The position numbers and the translations under genes are program-made. The notes under the pieces were generated by a model, which was not told the origin of the DNA, did no database searches, and saw only the letters and a list, made by a program, of their open reading frames with translations. From positions 186,001 through 250,000 of the forward strand of contig CANJWZ010000001.1 of assembly GCA_947478725.1 (NCBI GenBank): DNA of 64,000 nucleotides, read 5' to 3'. Below are positions 24,545 through 32,388 of this stretch, one piece after another. The stretch is from Comamonadaceae bacterium (GTDB lineage: Bacteria; Pseudomonadota; Gammaproteobacteria; Burkholderiales; Burkholderiaceae_C). Each line of letters opens with the position of its first letter. Positions within the stretch are counted from its first letter, which is position 1.

Positions 24545-25465
24545 ATGCAAAACCTGCCCCGTGTGACCCAAGTGCTGCGCACCCCTGAAGCGCGCTTTGC
24601 CAACCTGCCCGACTTTGCCTACACGCCCCACTACACCGAGGTCGGCGGCGTGCGCATCGCTCACATCGATGAAGGTCCACGCGACGCGCCCACCGTGCTG
24701 CTGATGCATGGTGAGCCGACCTGGTCGTTTTTGTACCGCAAGATGATTCCGGTGCTGCTGGACGCTGGCATGCGGGTGGTGGCGCCTGACCTGGTGGGTT
24801 TTGGCCGCTCTGACAAACCCGCCCACAAGTCTGACTACTCGTACCTGTTCCACGTGCAATGGATGAGCGCTTGGCTGCAAGCCAATGACTTGCAGAATGT
24901 CACGCTGTTTTGCCAGGACTGGGGCTCGCTGATAGGCTTGCGCATGGTGGCCGAAGCGCCCGAGCGATTCGCGCGCATTGTGCTGGCCAACGGCGGGTTG
25001 CCCACCGGTATGGAAGAAGTGCCGCGCGCCTTCAAGATCTGGCGTGCATTTTCAAGGTACAGCCCGTGGTTTCCCATCGGCCGCATCGTCAAGACTGGCT
25101 GCGTGGCTGGCTTGAGTCCAGAGGAGGTGGCGGCCTACGACGCGCCCTTCCCGTCGCGCCGCTACAAAGTCGCGGCCCGGCTGTTTCCGGGTTTTGTTCC
25201 CACCACCCCGCAAGACCCTGAGCGGCAAAACAATGAGCGCGCCTGGGAGCTGTTCAAGCGCTGGGATAAGCCCTTTCTGACATTGTTCAGTAGCCGTGAC
25301 CCGGTGACGCGCGGTGGCCATCAAGTCTGGCAAGAATTGGTGCCAGGCGCACAAGGCCAAGCGCACGCTATCACGCGTCAAGCTGGACATTTTTTACAGG
25401 AAGACAAAGGCGTTGAAGTGGCCCATGCCATCGTCAGTTTTATGAAAGTTGGGCCGAAGGACTAG
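24545..25465 (+). CDS. Haloalkane dehalogenase-like alpha/beta hydrolase (HLD-I type)
   Basis: A 306-residue alpha/beta-hydrolase. HGEPTW (55-60) provides the oxyanion and halide region, CQDWGS has nucleophile Asp125 followed by Trp126, and the acid and base are Asp252 (SSRDPVTR) and His282 (AGHFLQED). Asp rather than Ser as nucleophile with the neighbouring Trp is the pattern of DhlA-type haloalkane dehalogenases. The natural substrate is unknown; sulfate-ester or epoxide hydrolysis cannot be excluded. A start at 24545 follows the MBL stop by two bases. The last gene of the plus operon, it overlaps the convergent STAS gene by four bases. Confidence 0.85.
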   Translation: MQNLPRVTQVLRTPEARFANLPDFAYTPHYTEVGGVRIAHIDEGPRDAPTVLLMHGEPTWSFLYRKMIPVLLDAGMRVVAPDLVGFGRSDKPAHKSDYSYLFHVQWMSAWLQANDLQNVTLFCQDWGSLIGLRMVAEAPERFARIVLANGGLPTGMEEVPRAFKIWRAFSRYSPWFPIGRIVKTGCVAGLSPEEVAAYDAPFPSRRYKVAARLFPGFVPTTPQDPERQNNERAWELFKRWDKPFLTLFSSRDPVTRGGHQVWQELVPGAQGQAHAITRQAGHFLQEDKGVEVAHAIVSFMKVGPKD

Positions 25466-27282
25466 TCATGCCGGGTCATCACTTTGGCGTGTTCAGTGAT
25501 GCCTATCACGTTGAAAAAGGCCGCAACCAGCCGGTTCACGTCGGAAAACTGCACGGCTCGACCTTCCGATTGGCGAGCCGATACCCAGTTGAGCAGCGCG
25601 CCAGCCGCTGAAAAATCGACACGAATCAGCCTGGCACAGGAAATCACCATGATGTCCGCACCCATCAGTTTGGTTTCCAGTTTTTCCAGAGTCGTTAGGG
25701 CATCGCCTTCGATCTGGCCCGACAGATCAATCGACATCAGCTTGGCCGTTTGCGATGACAAAGCATCCATGTGCGTGTCGCCGTCTTGGAAGCTCAGGCT
25801 TGACGGCGCGAAGTCGCGCGACACCTCACCGATGATGGTATTGCCAAAAATGGGCAGCCCCTGCTTGTCCACGGATTTGTAGTCGCAGCGCGCTGTTTCC
25901 CACGAGGGCGGAGAGACTTCGTAGGTGACACAAAAGTCCAGCGCAGCCAGCTCAAACTCGTCAGGGCGGTGCGCTAGCCGCAGCGCCTCCATGCGCAATT
26001 GCCACCAAGCCTGTTGTGTGTCGCGCTGACCCGAGGGCGTTGCCTGCTGAAGAACCTTTTGCAATTGGTCAGCACCGATAAAACGCAGTTGTACAGGCTG
26101 TGCCGACCAACCGACGAAAACTTGGGTCAACGCCTCCACCGCAAGTGGTTCAATGGTTTTGAGATGGCTCCAGTCAAGATGCCATGGCATCGGCGCTTTG
26201 GCCAGTGCGGCCTTCAATGCGGCGGTTGTGTGAATGCCGACAGAGGACGGACAAATCCAGTCAGCGACGGACCCATTTCCGGCGACGGAGATGGCTGGCA
26301 CTGACATGGCCTTGACCATGTCCGGCATCGAAAACCAGTGCGGTGCCGAGCGGTCAAACTTCTGTACAAACTTCAGTGCGGCGTTTTCAAATTTTTCTTG
26401 TTGATCCGTCGCGCGATAAAGGTCAAATAGGGCCATCCAGGCTTCTGACTGGCCTGCCCGCGAGCCGCCGGGAGCCAGCATTTCCTGCAGGCCCGCCTCG
26501 GCACCGATGTCATCGCCATTGGCAAAACGGATGGAGGCTTCTTCGAGTTCTGCATCGTGGGCAATCTCTGACACATCGATGGCCATGATGTTGCTGTAAC
26601 CAAAACCAGATGCACCGCCTTCGTAGTTTTGGCCTAACAAGCCTCCAATGACCAGCGGCTTGAGCCGCTTGACCGTCGAGTCAGCGGCGATCACAGCCTG
26701 TTTGGCTGGAACAGCAGGTGTTTCGCTCTGGGGTAGCAAGCCAATAGGCTCAGTGGGCAGGTAATCTTGCTGCAAAAGCGGCAAGGTATTGCCCAGCATC
26801 GGTATCTGCAATGGGGGTGGCCTGGCTCCATGAGATGGGGCGGTCGAGCCTGCAAGACCCGCCCCATCCAGTAAGTTGGTCGAGGCGGCAGCCTTTGCAG
26901 AGGGGAGTGACGATAACTTGTCCGGCTTGGTTTTCCACCACTGCATGGACATCTGGGCTTCGATTTCATCGATCTTTTTCAGCGTCTTGGCACGGTCATC
27001 CTGCTTGGACGGCATGCTGCTATGAAAAAAAGAAGGCTCCGCAGATGGGTCCTGGCCCATCATGGCCTCGCGCTTGCGCATTTTGCGCAACATGTCGAAT
27101 TCCCGCTTGCGCACAAAATCATTTCTTTGCCTGCGCTCAATCATCTCCTTGAGCAGCTGCCTGCTGACGGCTTCGTCACGGTCGGTTTCTTTGGCGTCCA
27201 GATCAGTCCAGCTGGTTGCAGGATTGCGGACAAACTTCACCATCTTGGCAAGCAAACCCGGTGAGGTGTCTTGTTTTGCCAT
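25462..27282 (-). CDS. STAS-domain protein of unknown role
   Basis: A 606-residue soluble protein. The N-terminal third is charged and coiled-coil-like (RQLLKEMIERRQRNDFVRKR, KTLKKIDEIEAQM) followed by a low-complexity region. The middle contains tetratricopeptide-like helices (LYRATDQQEKFENAALKFV). The C-terminal part (about 490-600) is a STAS/MlaB-like domain: LMSIDLSGQIEGDALTTLEK, VISCARLIRVDFSAAGALL. The ISCARLIRVDFSAAG segment matches the anti-sigma-antagonist strand and helix. Proteins of this build occur near hslUV/dksA in Comamonadaceae, to my knowledge. It lies 46 bases after dksA and is possibly co-transcribed with it. Confidence 0.75.
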   Translation of the reverse strand: MAKQDTSPGLLAKMVKFVRNPATSWTDLDAKETDRDEAVSRQLLKEMIERRQRNDFVRKREFDMLRKMRKREAMMGQDPSAEPSFFHSSMPSKQDDRAKTLKKIDEIEAQMSMQWWKTKPDKLSSLPSAKAAASTNLLDGAGLAGSTAPSHGARPPPLQIPMLGNTLPLLQQDYLPTEPIGLLPQSETPAVPAKQAVIAADSTVKRLKPLVIGGLLGQNYEGGASGFGYSNIMAIDVSEIAHDAELEEASIRFANGDDIGAEAGLQEMLAPGGSRAGQSEAWMALFDLYRATDQQEKFENAALKFVQKFDRSAPHWFSMPDMVKAMSVPAISVAGNGSVADWICPSSVGIHTTAALKAALAKAPMPWHLDWSHLKTIEPLAVEALTQVFVGWSAQPVQLRFIGADQLQKVLQQATPSGQRDTQQAWWQLRMEALRLAHRPDEFELAALDFCVTYEVSPPSWETARCDYKSVDKQGLPIFGNTIIGEVSRDFAPSSLSFQDGDTHMDALSSQTAKLMSIDLSGQIEGDALTTLEKLETKLMGADIMVISCARLIRVDFSAAGALLNWVSARQSEGRAVQFSDVNRLVAAFFNVIGITEHAKVMTRHD

Positions 27283-27328
27283 GATGTGATCGTTAGAAGG
27301 TGCTTACTCGATGGGCAGGGTCAACGCG

Positions 27329-28522
27329 TCAATCACCAAACATTTTCTGCTTCAGCTCGCGTCTTTGCTGAGCCTCCAGCGACAGGCTGGCAGTAGGCCG
27401 AGCCATGAGCCGACCGACGCCGATCGGCTCGCCGGTTTCATCACAGTAGCCATAGTCACCAGAATCAATGCGGGCAATCGACTGCTCGATTTTTTTCAAC
27501 AGCTTGCGCTCCCGGTCACGGGTACGCAGTTCGAGGGCGTGTTCTTCCTCAATCGTGGCGCGGTCGGCCGGGTCTGGCACCACGACCGTGTCTTCACGCA
27601 GGTGTTCTGTTGTGGCACCGGCACTGTTGTGAATATCCTGTTTCAGGATGGACAGCTTATGGCGGAAAAAGGCCATTTGCGTATCGTTCATGTACTCCGC
27701 ATCAGGCATGGCGTTGACTTCTTCTTCGGTCAGCGTCTCAGGGGTCTTGGTCTTCCAGTTGTTCGCTAGTTTGGGGTCTTTTTTGGCGGCCACATAGGGG
27801 TGCGGCGCGATCACGCGTTCGGTCATTGTTGAGTAACTGGCTTTTGCTGCGTCTGGCGCATGGGTAGGCACCATGGGTGCGGGGGGAGGCATATGAGCCA
27901 GCGCGCGCGACGAACTTCGGCGGCCTGGCTTCAGAGGTGGCGGGGGCGGCAAACCGTTGCTGACGGGAGCCGGTTTGGGGGCTGCCAGAGGGACAGCAGC
28001 GACTACAGGGATGGTTTTGGCCTTGGCGGTTGCGGCACTCTGAGCAGTTTTAGCTGCCGGCTTGGCAAGCACTTGGGGTACGGTGAGAGGCAGCTTTTGC
28101 TTGGCCGCTTGGGCGGCTGGCTTGGCAGCCGCCTTGACAACAGATTGTGCTTTGGGCAACGGCTTTTTGGCCACTGACTTGTTGGCGACTTTGGCGACCG
28201 GCTTTTTGGCGACTGGCTTGATGGCAGCTTTAACGGCTGGCTTTTTGGCAGTTGGCTTGGCCTTCAGAGGCGGCTTGGCGACTTTTTTGGCTACTGATTT
28301 GACAGGAGGTTTGACGGTTTTTGTGGGCTTCACGGCAACTTTGGGGGCGGGTTTGGCGCCCGGCTTGACCACCTTCGAGGGTGTTTTGGGTTTGGCTTTG
28401 ACGGTGGCTTTCACGTTGGCTTTCACGTTGGTTTTAGCCGCCGTTTTGCCTGCGGATGAGGTCGGCTTTGCTGGCTTTGCTGACTTTGCCGGTTTGACTG
28501 ATTTCGCTGGTTTTGCTTTCAT
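27329..28522 (-). CDS. dksA: DksA-family RNA polymerase-binding protein with long Lys/Ala/Pro N-terminal tail
   Basis: DksA binds the RNA polymerase secondary channel and potentiates ppGpp. The C-terminal part (about residues 245-397) has the DksA coiled coil (FFRHKLSILKQDIHNSAGAT, then LELRTRDRERKLLKKIEQSI). The remnant zinc-finger region reads GYCDETGEPIGVGRLMARP-TASLSLEAQ. Only the first of the four zinc cysteines remains (C-x-x-T, then S and A), as in zinc-independent DksA2-type proteins. About 230 N-terminal residues are a KPAKSAKPAK/KPVAK-type repeat tail like eukaryotic H1 or AlgP. AGAGGAGA precedes the ATG, and a TATAAT box lies about 80 bases upstream. Confidence 0.9.
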   Translation of the reverse strand: MKAKPAKSVKPAKSAKPAKPTSSAGKTAAKTNVKANVKATVKAKPKTPSKVVKPGAKPAPKVAVKPTKTVKPPVKSVAKKVAKPPLKAKPTAKKPAVKAAIKPVAKKPVAKVANKSVAKKPLPKAQSVVKAAAKPAAQAAKQKLPLTVPQVLAKPAAKTAQSAATAKAKTIPVVAAVPLAAPKPAPVSNGLPPPPPLKPGRRSSSRALAHMPPPAPMVPTHAPDAAKASYSTMTERVIAPHPYVAAKKDPKLANNWKTKTPETLTEEEVNAMPDAEYMNDTQMAFFRHKLSILKQDIHNSAGATTEHLREDTVVVPDPADRATIEEEHALELRTRDRERKLLKKIEQSIARIDSGDYGYCDETGEPIGVGRLMARPTASLSLEAQQRRELKQKMFGD

Positions 28523-28599
28523 TGTCTGTCTCCTCTGAGAAGCCGCCTCTGGGTGAGCCCCGGCAAGTGCGCGCGGCTGGGTATTTTGATCGGCGCGCG

Positions 28600-28605
28600 A
28601 TTATA
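28600..28605 (-). promoter_or_regulatory. Candidate -10 box of dksA with GC-rich discriminator
   Basis: On the minus strand a perfect TATAAT is followed at once by CGCGCGCC. A GC-rich discriminator is typical of stringently controlled promoters. No good -35 box was found at 16-18 bases; a perfect 7-bp hairpin GCCCGAG/CTCGGGC (28612-28627) occupies that place. Confidence 0.4.
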
Positions 28606-28727
28606 GCGGCTGCCCGAGCTCTCGGGCGACCTCAAAACCAAACCACTGAAGAATCAAGACGAACATGGCTTGTCATCAAGAAATGAGCGGTCTTTACAAA
28701 TGGCCTGCAGACTCACTCAAACTTGGC

Positions 28728-29798
28728 TCAAACCAGGCACTGTTCCAAGCCTTGCATGAAAATATCTTTCGGCAGATCAATGCCAATAAACACCATTTTG
28801 CTGGTCTTGGTCTCGCCATCTGCCCAGGCGGGTCCCAAGTCGCTGCCCATCAGCTGGTGCACCCCCTGAAAAATCACCTTGCGCTCGGTGCCTTCCATGT
28901 TGAGCACCCCTTTGTAGCGCAGCATACGCGGGCCGTAAATATTGACAATCGCGCCCAGAAAGTCTTCCAGTCTGGCCGGGCTGAAGGCCTTGTCTGAACG
29001 GAAGACAAAGCTTTTGACATCGTCATCATGCACATGGTGATGGCCCTGTTCAGCGGCATGGGAAGGATGGTCGCAATGCTCGCCATGAACGTGGTCATGG
29101 CCTTCGTGATTGTGGCCTTCGTGGTTGTGGCCATGGTCGTCGGCCTTCAGAAAGTCCGGGTCAATGTCAAGCTTGGCATTCAAATTGAAGCCGCGCAGGT
29201 CAAACACATCGGCGATCGCCACATCGCCAAAATGCACGGCTTTTTGTGGCGCACGCGGGTTCATGTGGGTCAGTCGGTGGGTCAATGCTTTGACCTCATC
29301 GGCTGTCGCCAGGTCGGTTTTACTGATGAATATCTGGTCGGCAAAGCCAATCTGGCGGCGTGCCTCCTGACGGTCATTGAGCTGGGCGTCGGCGTGTTTG
29401 GCATCGACCAGGGTCAGAATCGAGTCCAGCAGGTACTGTTCGGCAATTTCTTCGTCCATAAAAAACGTTTGCGCCACCGGGCCGGGGTCGGCCAGGCCGG
29501 TGGTCTCAATCACGACCCGGTCAAATACCAGCTCGCCCTTGCGCTTTTTTTCGGCCAGCGTTTGGAGCGTGTCCCTCAGGTCTTCGCGAATCGAACAGCA
29601 AATGCAGCCGTTGTTCATCTGGATGATGTTTTCCTGCGTGTCGTTGACCAGAATCTCGTTGTCGATGTTTTCTTCGCCAAACTCGTTTTCGATCACGGCA
29701 ATTTTTTGGCCGTGGGCTTCGGTCAAAACGCGCTTCAAAAGCGTGGTTTTGCCTGAACCCAGAAAGCCGGTGAGGATGGTGACGGGAATCAAACTCAT
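28728..29798 (-). CDS. G3E-family (CobW/COG0523) GTPase, probable zinc metallochaperone
   Basis: A 356-residue P-loop GTPase. Walker A is GFLGSGKT (about 11-18), the metal-binding motif GCICCSIR (CxCC) lies at about 64-71, and SKTDLA gives base recognition. A His-rich loop (about 218-258: GHNHEGHNHEGHDHVHGEHC and HHHVHDDD) separates it from the CobW C-terminal domain (about 263-350). This build fits the zinc-transfer (ZNG1/ZigA/YjiA) branch rather than cobalamin synthesis. It lies upstream of a zinc-ligand-poor DksA, a pairing known from zinc-limitation regulons, although no Zur box was recognised here. Confidence 0.9.
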   Translation of the reverse strand: MSLIPVTILTGFLGSGKTTLLKRVLTEAHGQKIAVIENEFGEENIDNEILVNDTQENIIQMNNGCICCSIREDLRDTLQTLAEKKRKGELVFDRVVIETTGLADPGPVAQTFFMDEEIAEQYLLDSILTLVDAKHADAQLNDRQEARRQIGFADQIFISKTDLATADEVKALTHRLTHMNPRAPQKAVHFGDVAIADVFDLRGFNLNAKLDIDPDFLKADDHGHNHEGHNHEGHDHVHGEHCDHPSHAAEQGHHHVHDDDVKSFVFRSDKAFSPARLEDFLGAIVNIYGPRMLRYKGVLNMEGTERKVIFQGVHQLMGSDLGPAWADGETKTSKMVFIGIDLPKDIFMQGLEQCLV

Positions 29799-29896
29799 GG
29801 TGTGCGCCTAAAAATCAGAAAATGAATCAAGCCCAGAGTTTAGCGACCACGGCAAATGCCGGCGCGGCACCGGGCATTGCGGCAAAGCAGTCGAAG

Positions 29897-29970
29897 TGTT
29901 CCTGATTTAGGAACTACCCGAGCATGAAATCATTGGTCTAGAGGCTGATTTGGCACCTGAAAATGACCTT
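29897..29970 (+). repeat. Interspersed Comamonadaceae-type repeat, copy 1 (intergenic)
   Basis: A small stem (TTCCTGATTTAGGAA, 29899-29913) is followed by ATCATTGGTCTAGAGGC and TTTGGCACCTGAAAA. This is the same order of elements as the copy at 33991-34055 (ATTCATTGGCCTACAGCC, TTTGATACCTGA). Confidence 0.55.
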
Positions 29971-30022
29971 TTTAGCCCGTTGAGGCCTGTTTTCAAGATG
30001 CGGGGCGGGCAAAACAGTCTTG

Positions 30023-31321
30023 TCAGTCCGGCAGGTTCAAGGGGCTTGCCAGCACCTTGTCAATGCGTTTGCCGTCCAGGTCAACCACCTCAAAGCGCCA
30101 ACCCGCGCAATCGACCCGATCGGCCGTCGCCAGCAAGCGGCCAGACACGGCCTGCAGCAACCCCGCCACGGTGTTGTAGCGACCCTTGTCTTCGGCAGGC
30201 AGGTCCTTGATGTCCAGCCGGGCCTTGAGCTCGGATACCGGCATCACCCCGTCAATGAGCCAACTTCCGTCATCCCGCCGGGTAGCCCAGGCATCTATTT
30301 GGGCACCAGGCTGCAGTTCACCCGTGATGGCCTCCAACATGTCCAACGGCGTGACCAGGCCCTGCACCACACCGTATTCATCGACCACAAACACCATGCG
30401 GCTGGACTTGGCGCGAAACTGCTCCAGCAGCTCCATGCCCGTCAGCGTTTCAGGCACAAACACGGCCGCAGTTGCATGCCCGCCGATACGTTCGCCCTGT
30501 GGCTGCGCATCCGCGCCACGCAAAGCCAGCAATCTGGCCACGCTGATCACACCCACCACCTCGTCAAGGCTACCCCGGCACACGGGGTACCACGAGTGAC
30601 CCGTGACGCCGGCCTTTTGAATCGCTTCGTCTGCGGTGTCGGCGGCGTCCAGCCACTCGATGTCCGAGCGCGGCAACATCAGCGACGTGAGTAACCGGTC
30701 GTCCAGCAAAAACACGTTTTGCACCATCTGATGTTCATGCTCTTCAATCAGTCCCGCGTCAACGCCTTCCTCCAGGCTGGCGGTGATTTCTTCTTCGGTC
30801 ACGCCGCGGCCTGCCGTGTTGTCGACTCGCAGCAGCTTGAGCACAGCGTGGGTGCTGAAGGACAGCAGTTTGACAAACGGCTTGGCCGCGCTGGCCACCC
30901 ACATCATGGGGCGGGCCACCAGCCGGGCAGCTGTTTCGGGGTACAGCTGGCCGATGCGCTTGGGCACCAGCTCGCCAAACACAATCGTGATGTAAGTGAT
31001 GATGGCCACGACCAAGGCCGTCGCGGTGATGTCTGAGGCGCGCAGGGGCATGCCCAAGCTCTGCATCCACACCGACAGGTTGCCACTGAACGCCGCCTCG
31101 CCAATGATGCCGTTGAGCATGCCAATCGAGGTGATGCCCACCTGAACCGATGACAAGAATTGGGTCGGGTTGTCCATCAGGCCCAGCGCTGCCTCGGCCC
31201 CTTTGTCGCCCGACTCGGCCATGGCTGCCAGCCTGGCCTTGCGGCTTGACGACAGGGCCATCTCCGACATGGCAAACACGCCGTTGAGCAATGTCAAAAA
31301 GGCAATCAGCAAAAAGTCCAT
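30023..31321 (-). CDS. CNNM/CorC-type transporter: DUF21, CBS pair, CorC_HlyC domain
   Basis: A 432-residue inner-membrane protein often annotated hemolysin family or HlyC/CorC, now linked to Mg2+/Co2+ transport. DUF21 membrane domain at about 1-190 (MDFLLIAFLTLLNGVFAMSE, SSVQVGITSIGMLNGIIGEA, AIITYITIVFGELVPKRI). The CBS pair lies at about 205-335 (VFLLDDRLLTSLMLPRSDIE, RMVFVVDEYGVVQGLVTPLD) and the CorC_HlyC domain at about 345-425. The GELVPKR signature is intact. The gene is divergent from apaH with a 23-base gap, so their promoters must overlap. Confidence 0.92.
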   Translation of the reverse strand: MDFLLIAFLTLLNGVFAMSEMALSSSRKARLAAMAESGDKGAEAALGLMDNPTQFLSSVQVGITSIGMLNGIIGEAAFSGNLSVWMQSLGMPLRASDITATALVVAIITYITIVFGELVPKRIGQLYPETAARLVARPMMWVASAAKPFVKLLSFSTHAVLKLLRVDNTAGRGVTEEEITASLEEGVDAGLIEEHEHQMVQNVFLLDDRLLTSLMLPRSDIEWLDAADTADEAIQKAGVTGHSWYPVCRGSLDEVVGVISVARLLALRGADAQPQGERIGGHATAAVFVPETLTGMELLEQFRAKSSRMVFVVDEYGVVQGLVTPLDMLEAITGELQPGAQIDAWATRRDDGSWLIDGVMPVSELKARLDIKDLPAEDKGRYNTVAGLLQAVSGRLLATADRVDCAGWRFEVVDLDGKRIDKVLASPLNLPD

Positions 31322-31344
31322 GCGTCTTCAAGCAAAATAAACAC

Positions 31345-32181
31345 ATGTCAATGTACCTGATTGGCGACCTGCAAGGTTGCGATGTGCCATTTCAGCGTCT
31401 GCTGGAGTCGGTCAACTTTTCGCCCAGCCGCGACACCCTCTATATGCTGGGTGATCTGGTCAACCGGGGGCCAGATTCATTGGCCGTGCTGCGCCGGCTG
31501 AGCGCGCTGGGCGATGCGGCGCAATGCCTGCTGGGCAACCATGACCTGCATTTGCTGGGCGTGTGGCAAGGCGTTCGTGCTGGCAGCAAGGGCGACACAC
31601 TGGCGCAACTGCTGGCCGCGCCTGACTGCGCCGATCTGCTGCACTGGCTGCGGCACCGGCCCCTGGCGATCGCGTCGCACGGCTGGCTGATGGTGCATGC
31701 CGGCGTGCTGCCGCAGTGGACAAGGGCGCAAACGCTGGCCCTGGCCGGCGAGCTGGAGCAGCAGTTGCGTGCGGATGACTTCAAATACTTTTTAACCCAG
31801 CTGTTTGGCAACCAGCCCGGGCCATGGCACGACGGCTTGCAGGGCGCTGAACGCTGGCGGGTCATCGTCAACGCCCTGACCCGCCTGCGCTTTTGCACGA
31901 ACGCGGGCGAGATGGAGTTCAGCATCAAGGGCGGCCAGGCAGACGCACCGCCGGGCTATTCACGCTGGTTTGAGGTGCCGGGTCGGGCAACACTTGACCA
32001 GCCGATTGCTTTTGGCCATTGGTCAACCCTGAACGCTGGGCAAACCCTGCACCGCAACACACTGGCGCTGGACACAGGCTGCGTATGGGGCGGTTGCCTG
32101 ACAGCAGCCCGACTGGGGCCTCGCGCTGGCGAATTTGAACTGATGCAGGTCCCCTGCGAGCAGCAGCAGCGGCCTGGCTAG
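31345..32181 (+). CDS. apaH: Bis(5'-nucleosyl)-tetraphosphatase, symmetrical
   Basis: ApaH hydrolyses Ap4A to two ADP and can act on Np4-capped RNA. The 278-residue protein has the calcineurin-like metallophosphatase motifs GDLQGC (about 7-12), GDLVNRGPDS (about 35-44) and GNHDLH (about 66-71), with HAGVLPQW and DTGCVWGG near the end, all as in the family. Start at 31345 (MSMYLIGD) is chosen; 31351 is equally possible. The frame is open to 31291, but that would run into the divergent gene. Confidence 0.95.
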   Translation: MSMYLIGDLQGCDVPFQRLLESVNFSPSRDTLYMLGDLVNRGPDSLAVLRRLSALGDAAQCLLGNHDLHLLGVWQGVRAGSKGDTLAQLLAAPDCADLLHWLRHRPLAIASHGWLMVHAGVLPQWTRAQTLALAGELEQQLRADDFKYFLTQLFGNQPGPWHDGLQGAERWRVIVNALTRLRFCTNAGEMEFSIKGGQADAPPGYSRWFEVPGRATLDQPIAFGHWSTLNAGQTLHRNTLALDTGCVWGGCLTAARLGPRAGEFELMQVPCEQQQRPG

Positions 32182-32388
32182 CTTGCGGGGCAGGTCAATA
32201 CATCGCTGCGCTCATGCGCAGGCTGTCGGCATCTAGCCATTGAAGAACGGCGACACCAAGGGGGACGTCAACACGACGGGTGAATCGTTGGCGCATTCAC
32301 GCAGATGAAGAGAAAAAAGCGCCACACACTGCCAGACGGCGGGCAAAGCATGTGTCGGTAAGCGCTGACGGATCGCGCCCCAGGAGAC

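Noticed and set aside
28062-28538. 158-codon plus-strand ORF rich in L, G, A and F
   Set aside because: Antisense of the K/A/P repeats of DksA.
29028-29756. 242-codon plus-strand ORF opposite the G3E GTPase
   Set aside because: Hydrophobic V/M/A-rich product arises from the antisense of the His/Asp-rich loop.
29799-30022. Search for a Zur box upstream of the G3E GTPase
   Set aside because: No sequence close to the A/T-rich Zur palindrome was found.
32182-32388. Possible RNA gene or terminator between apaH and rhlE
   Set aside because: No tRNA fold, T-run hairpin or conserved RNA pattern was recognised.
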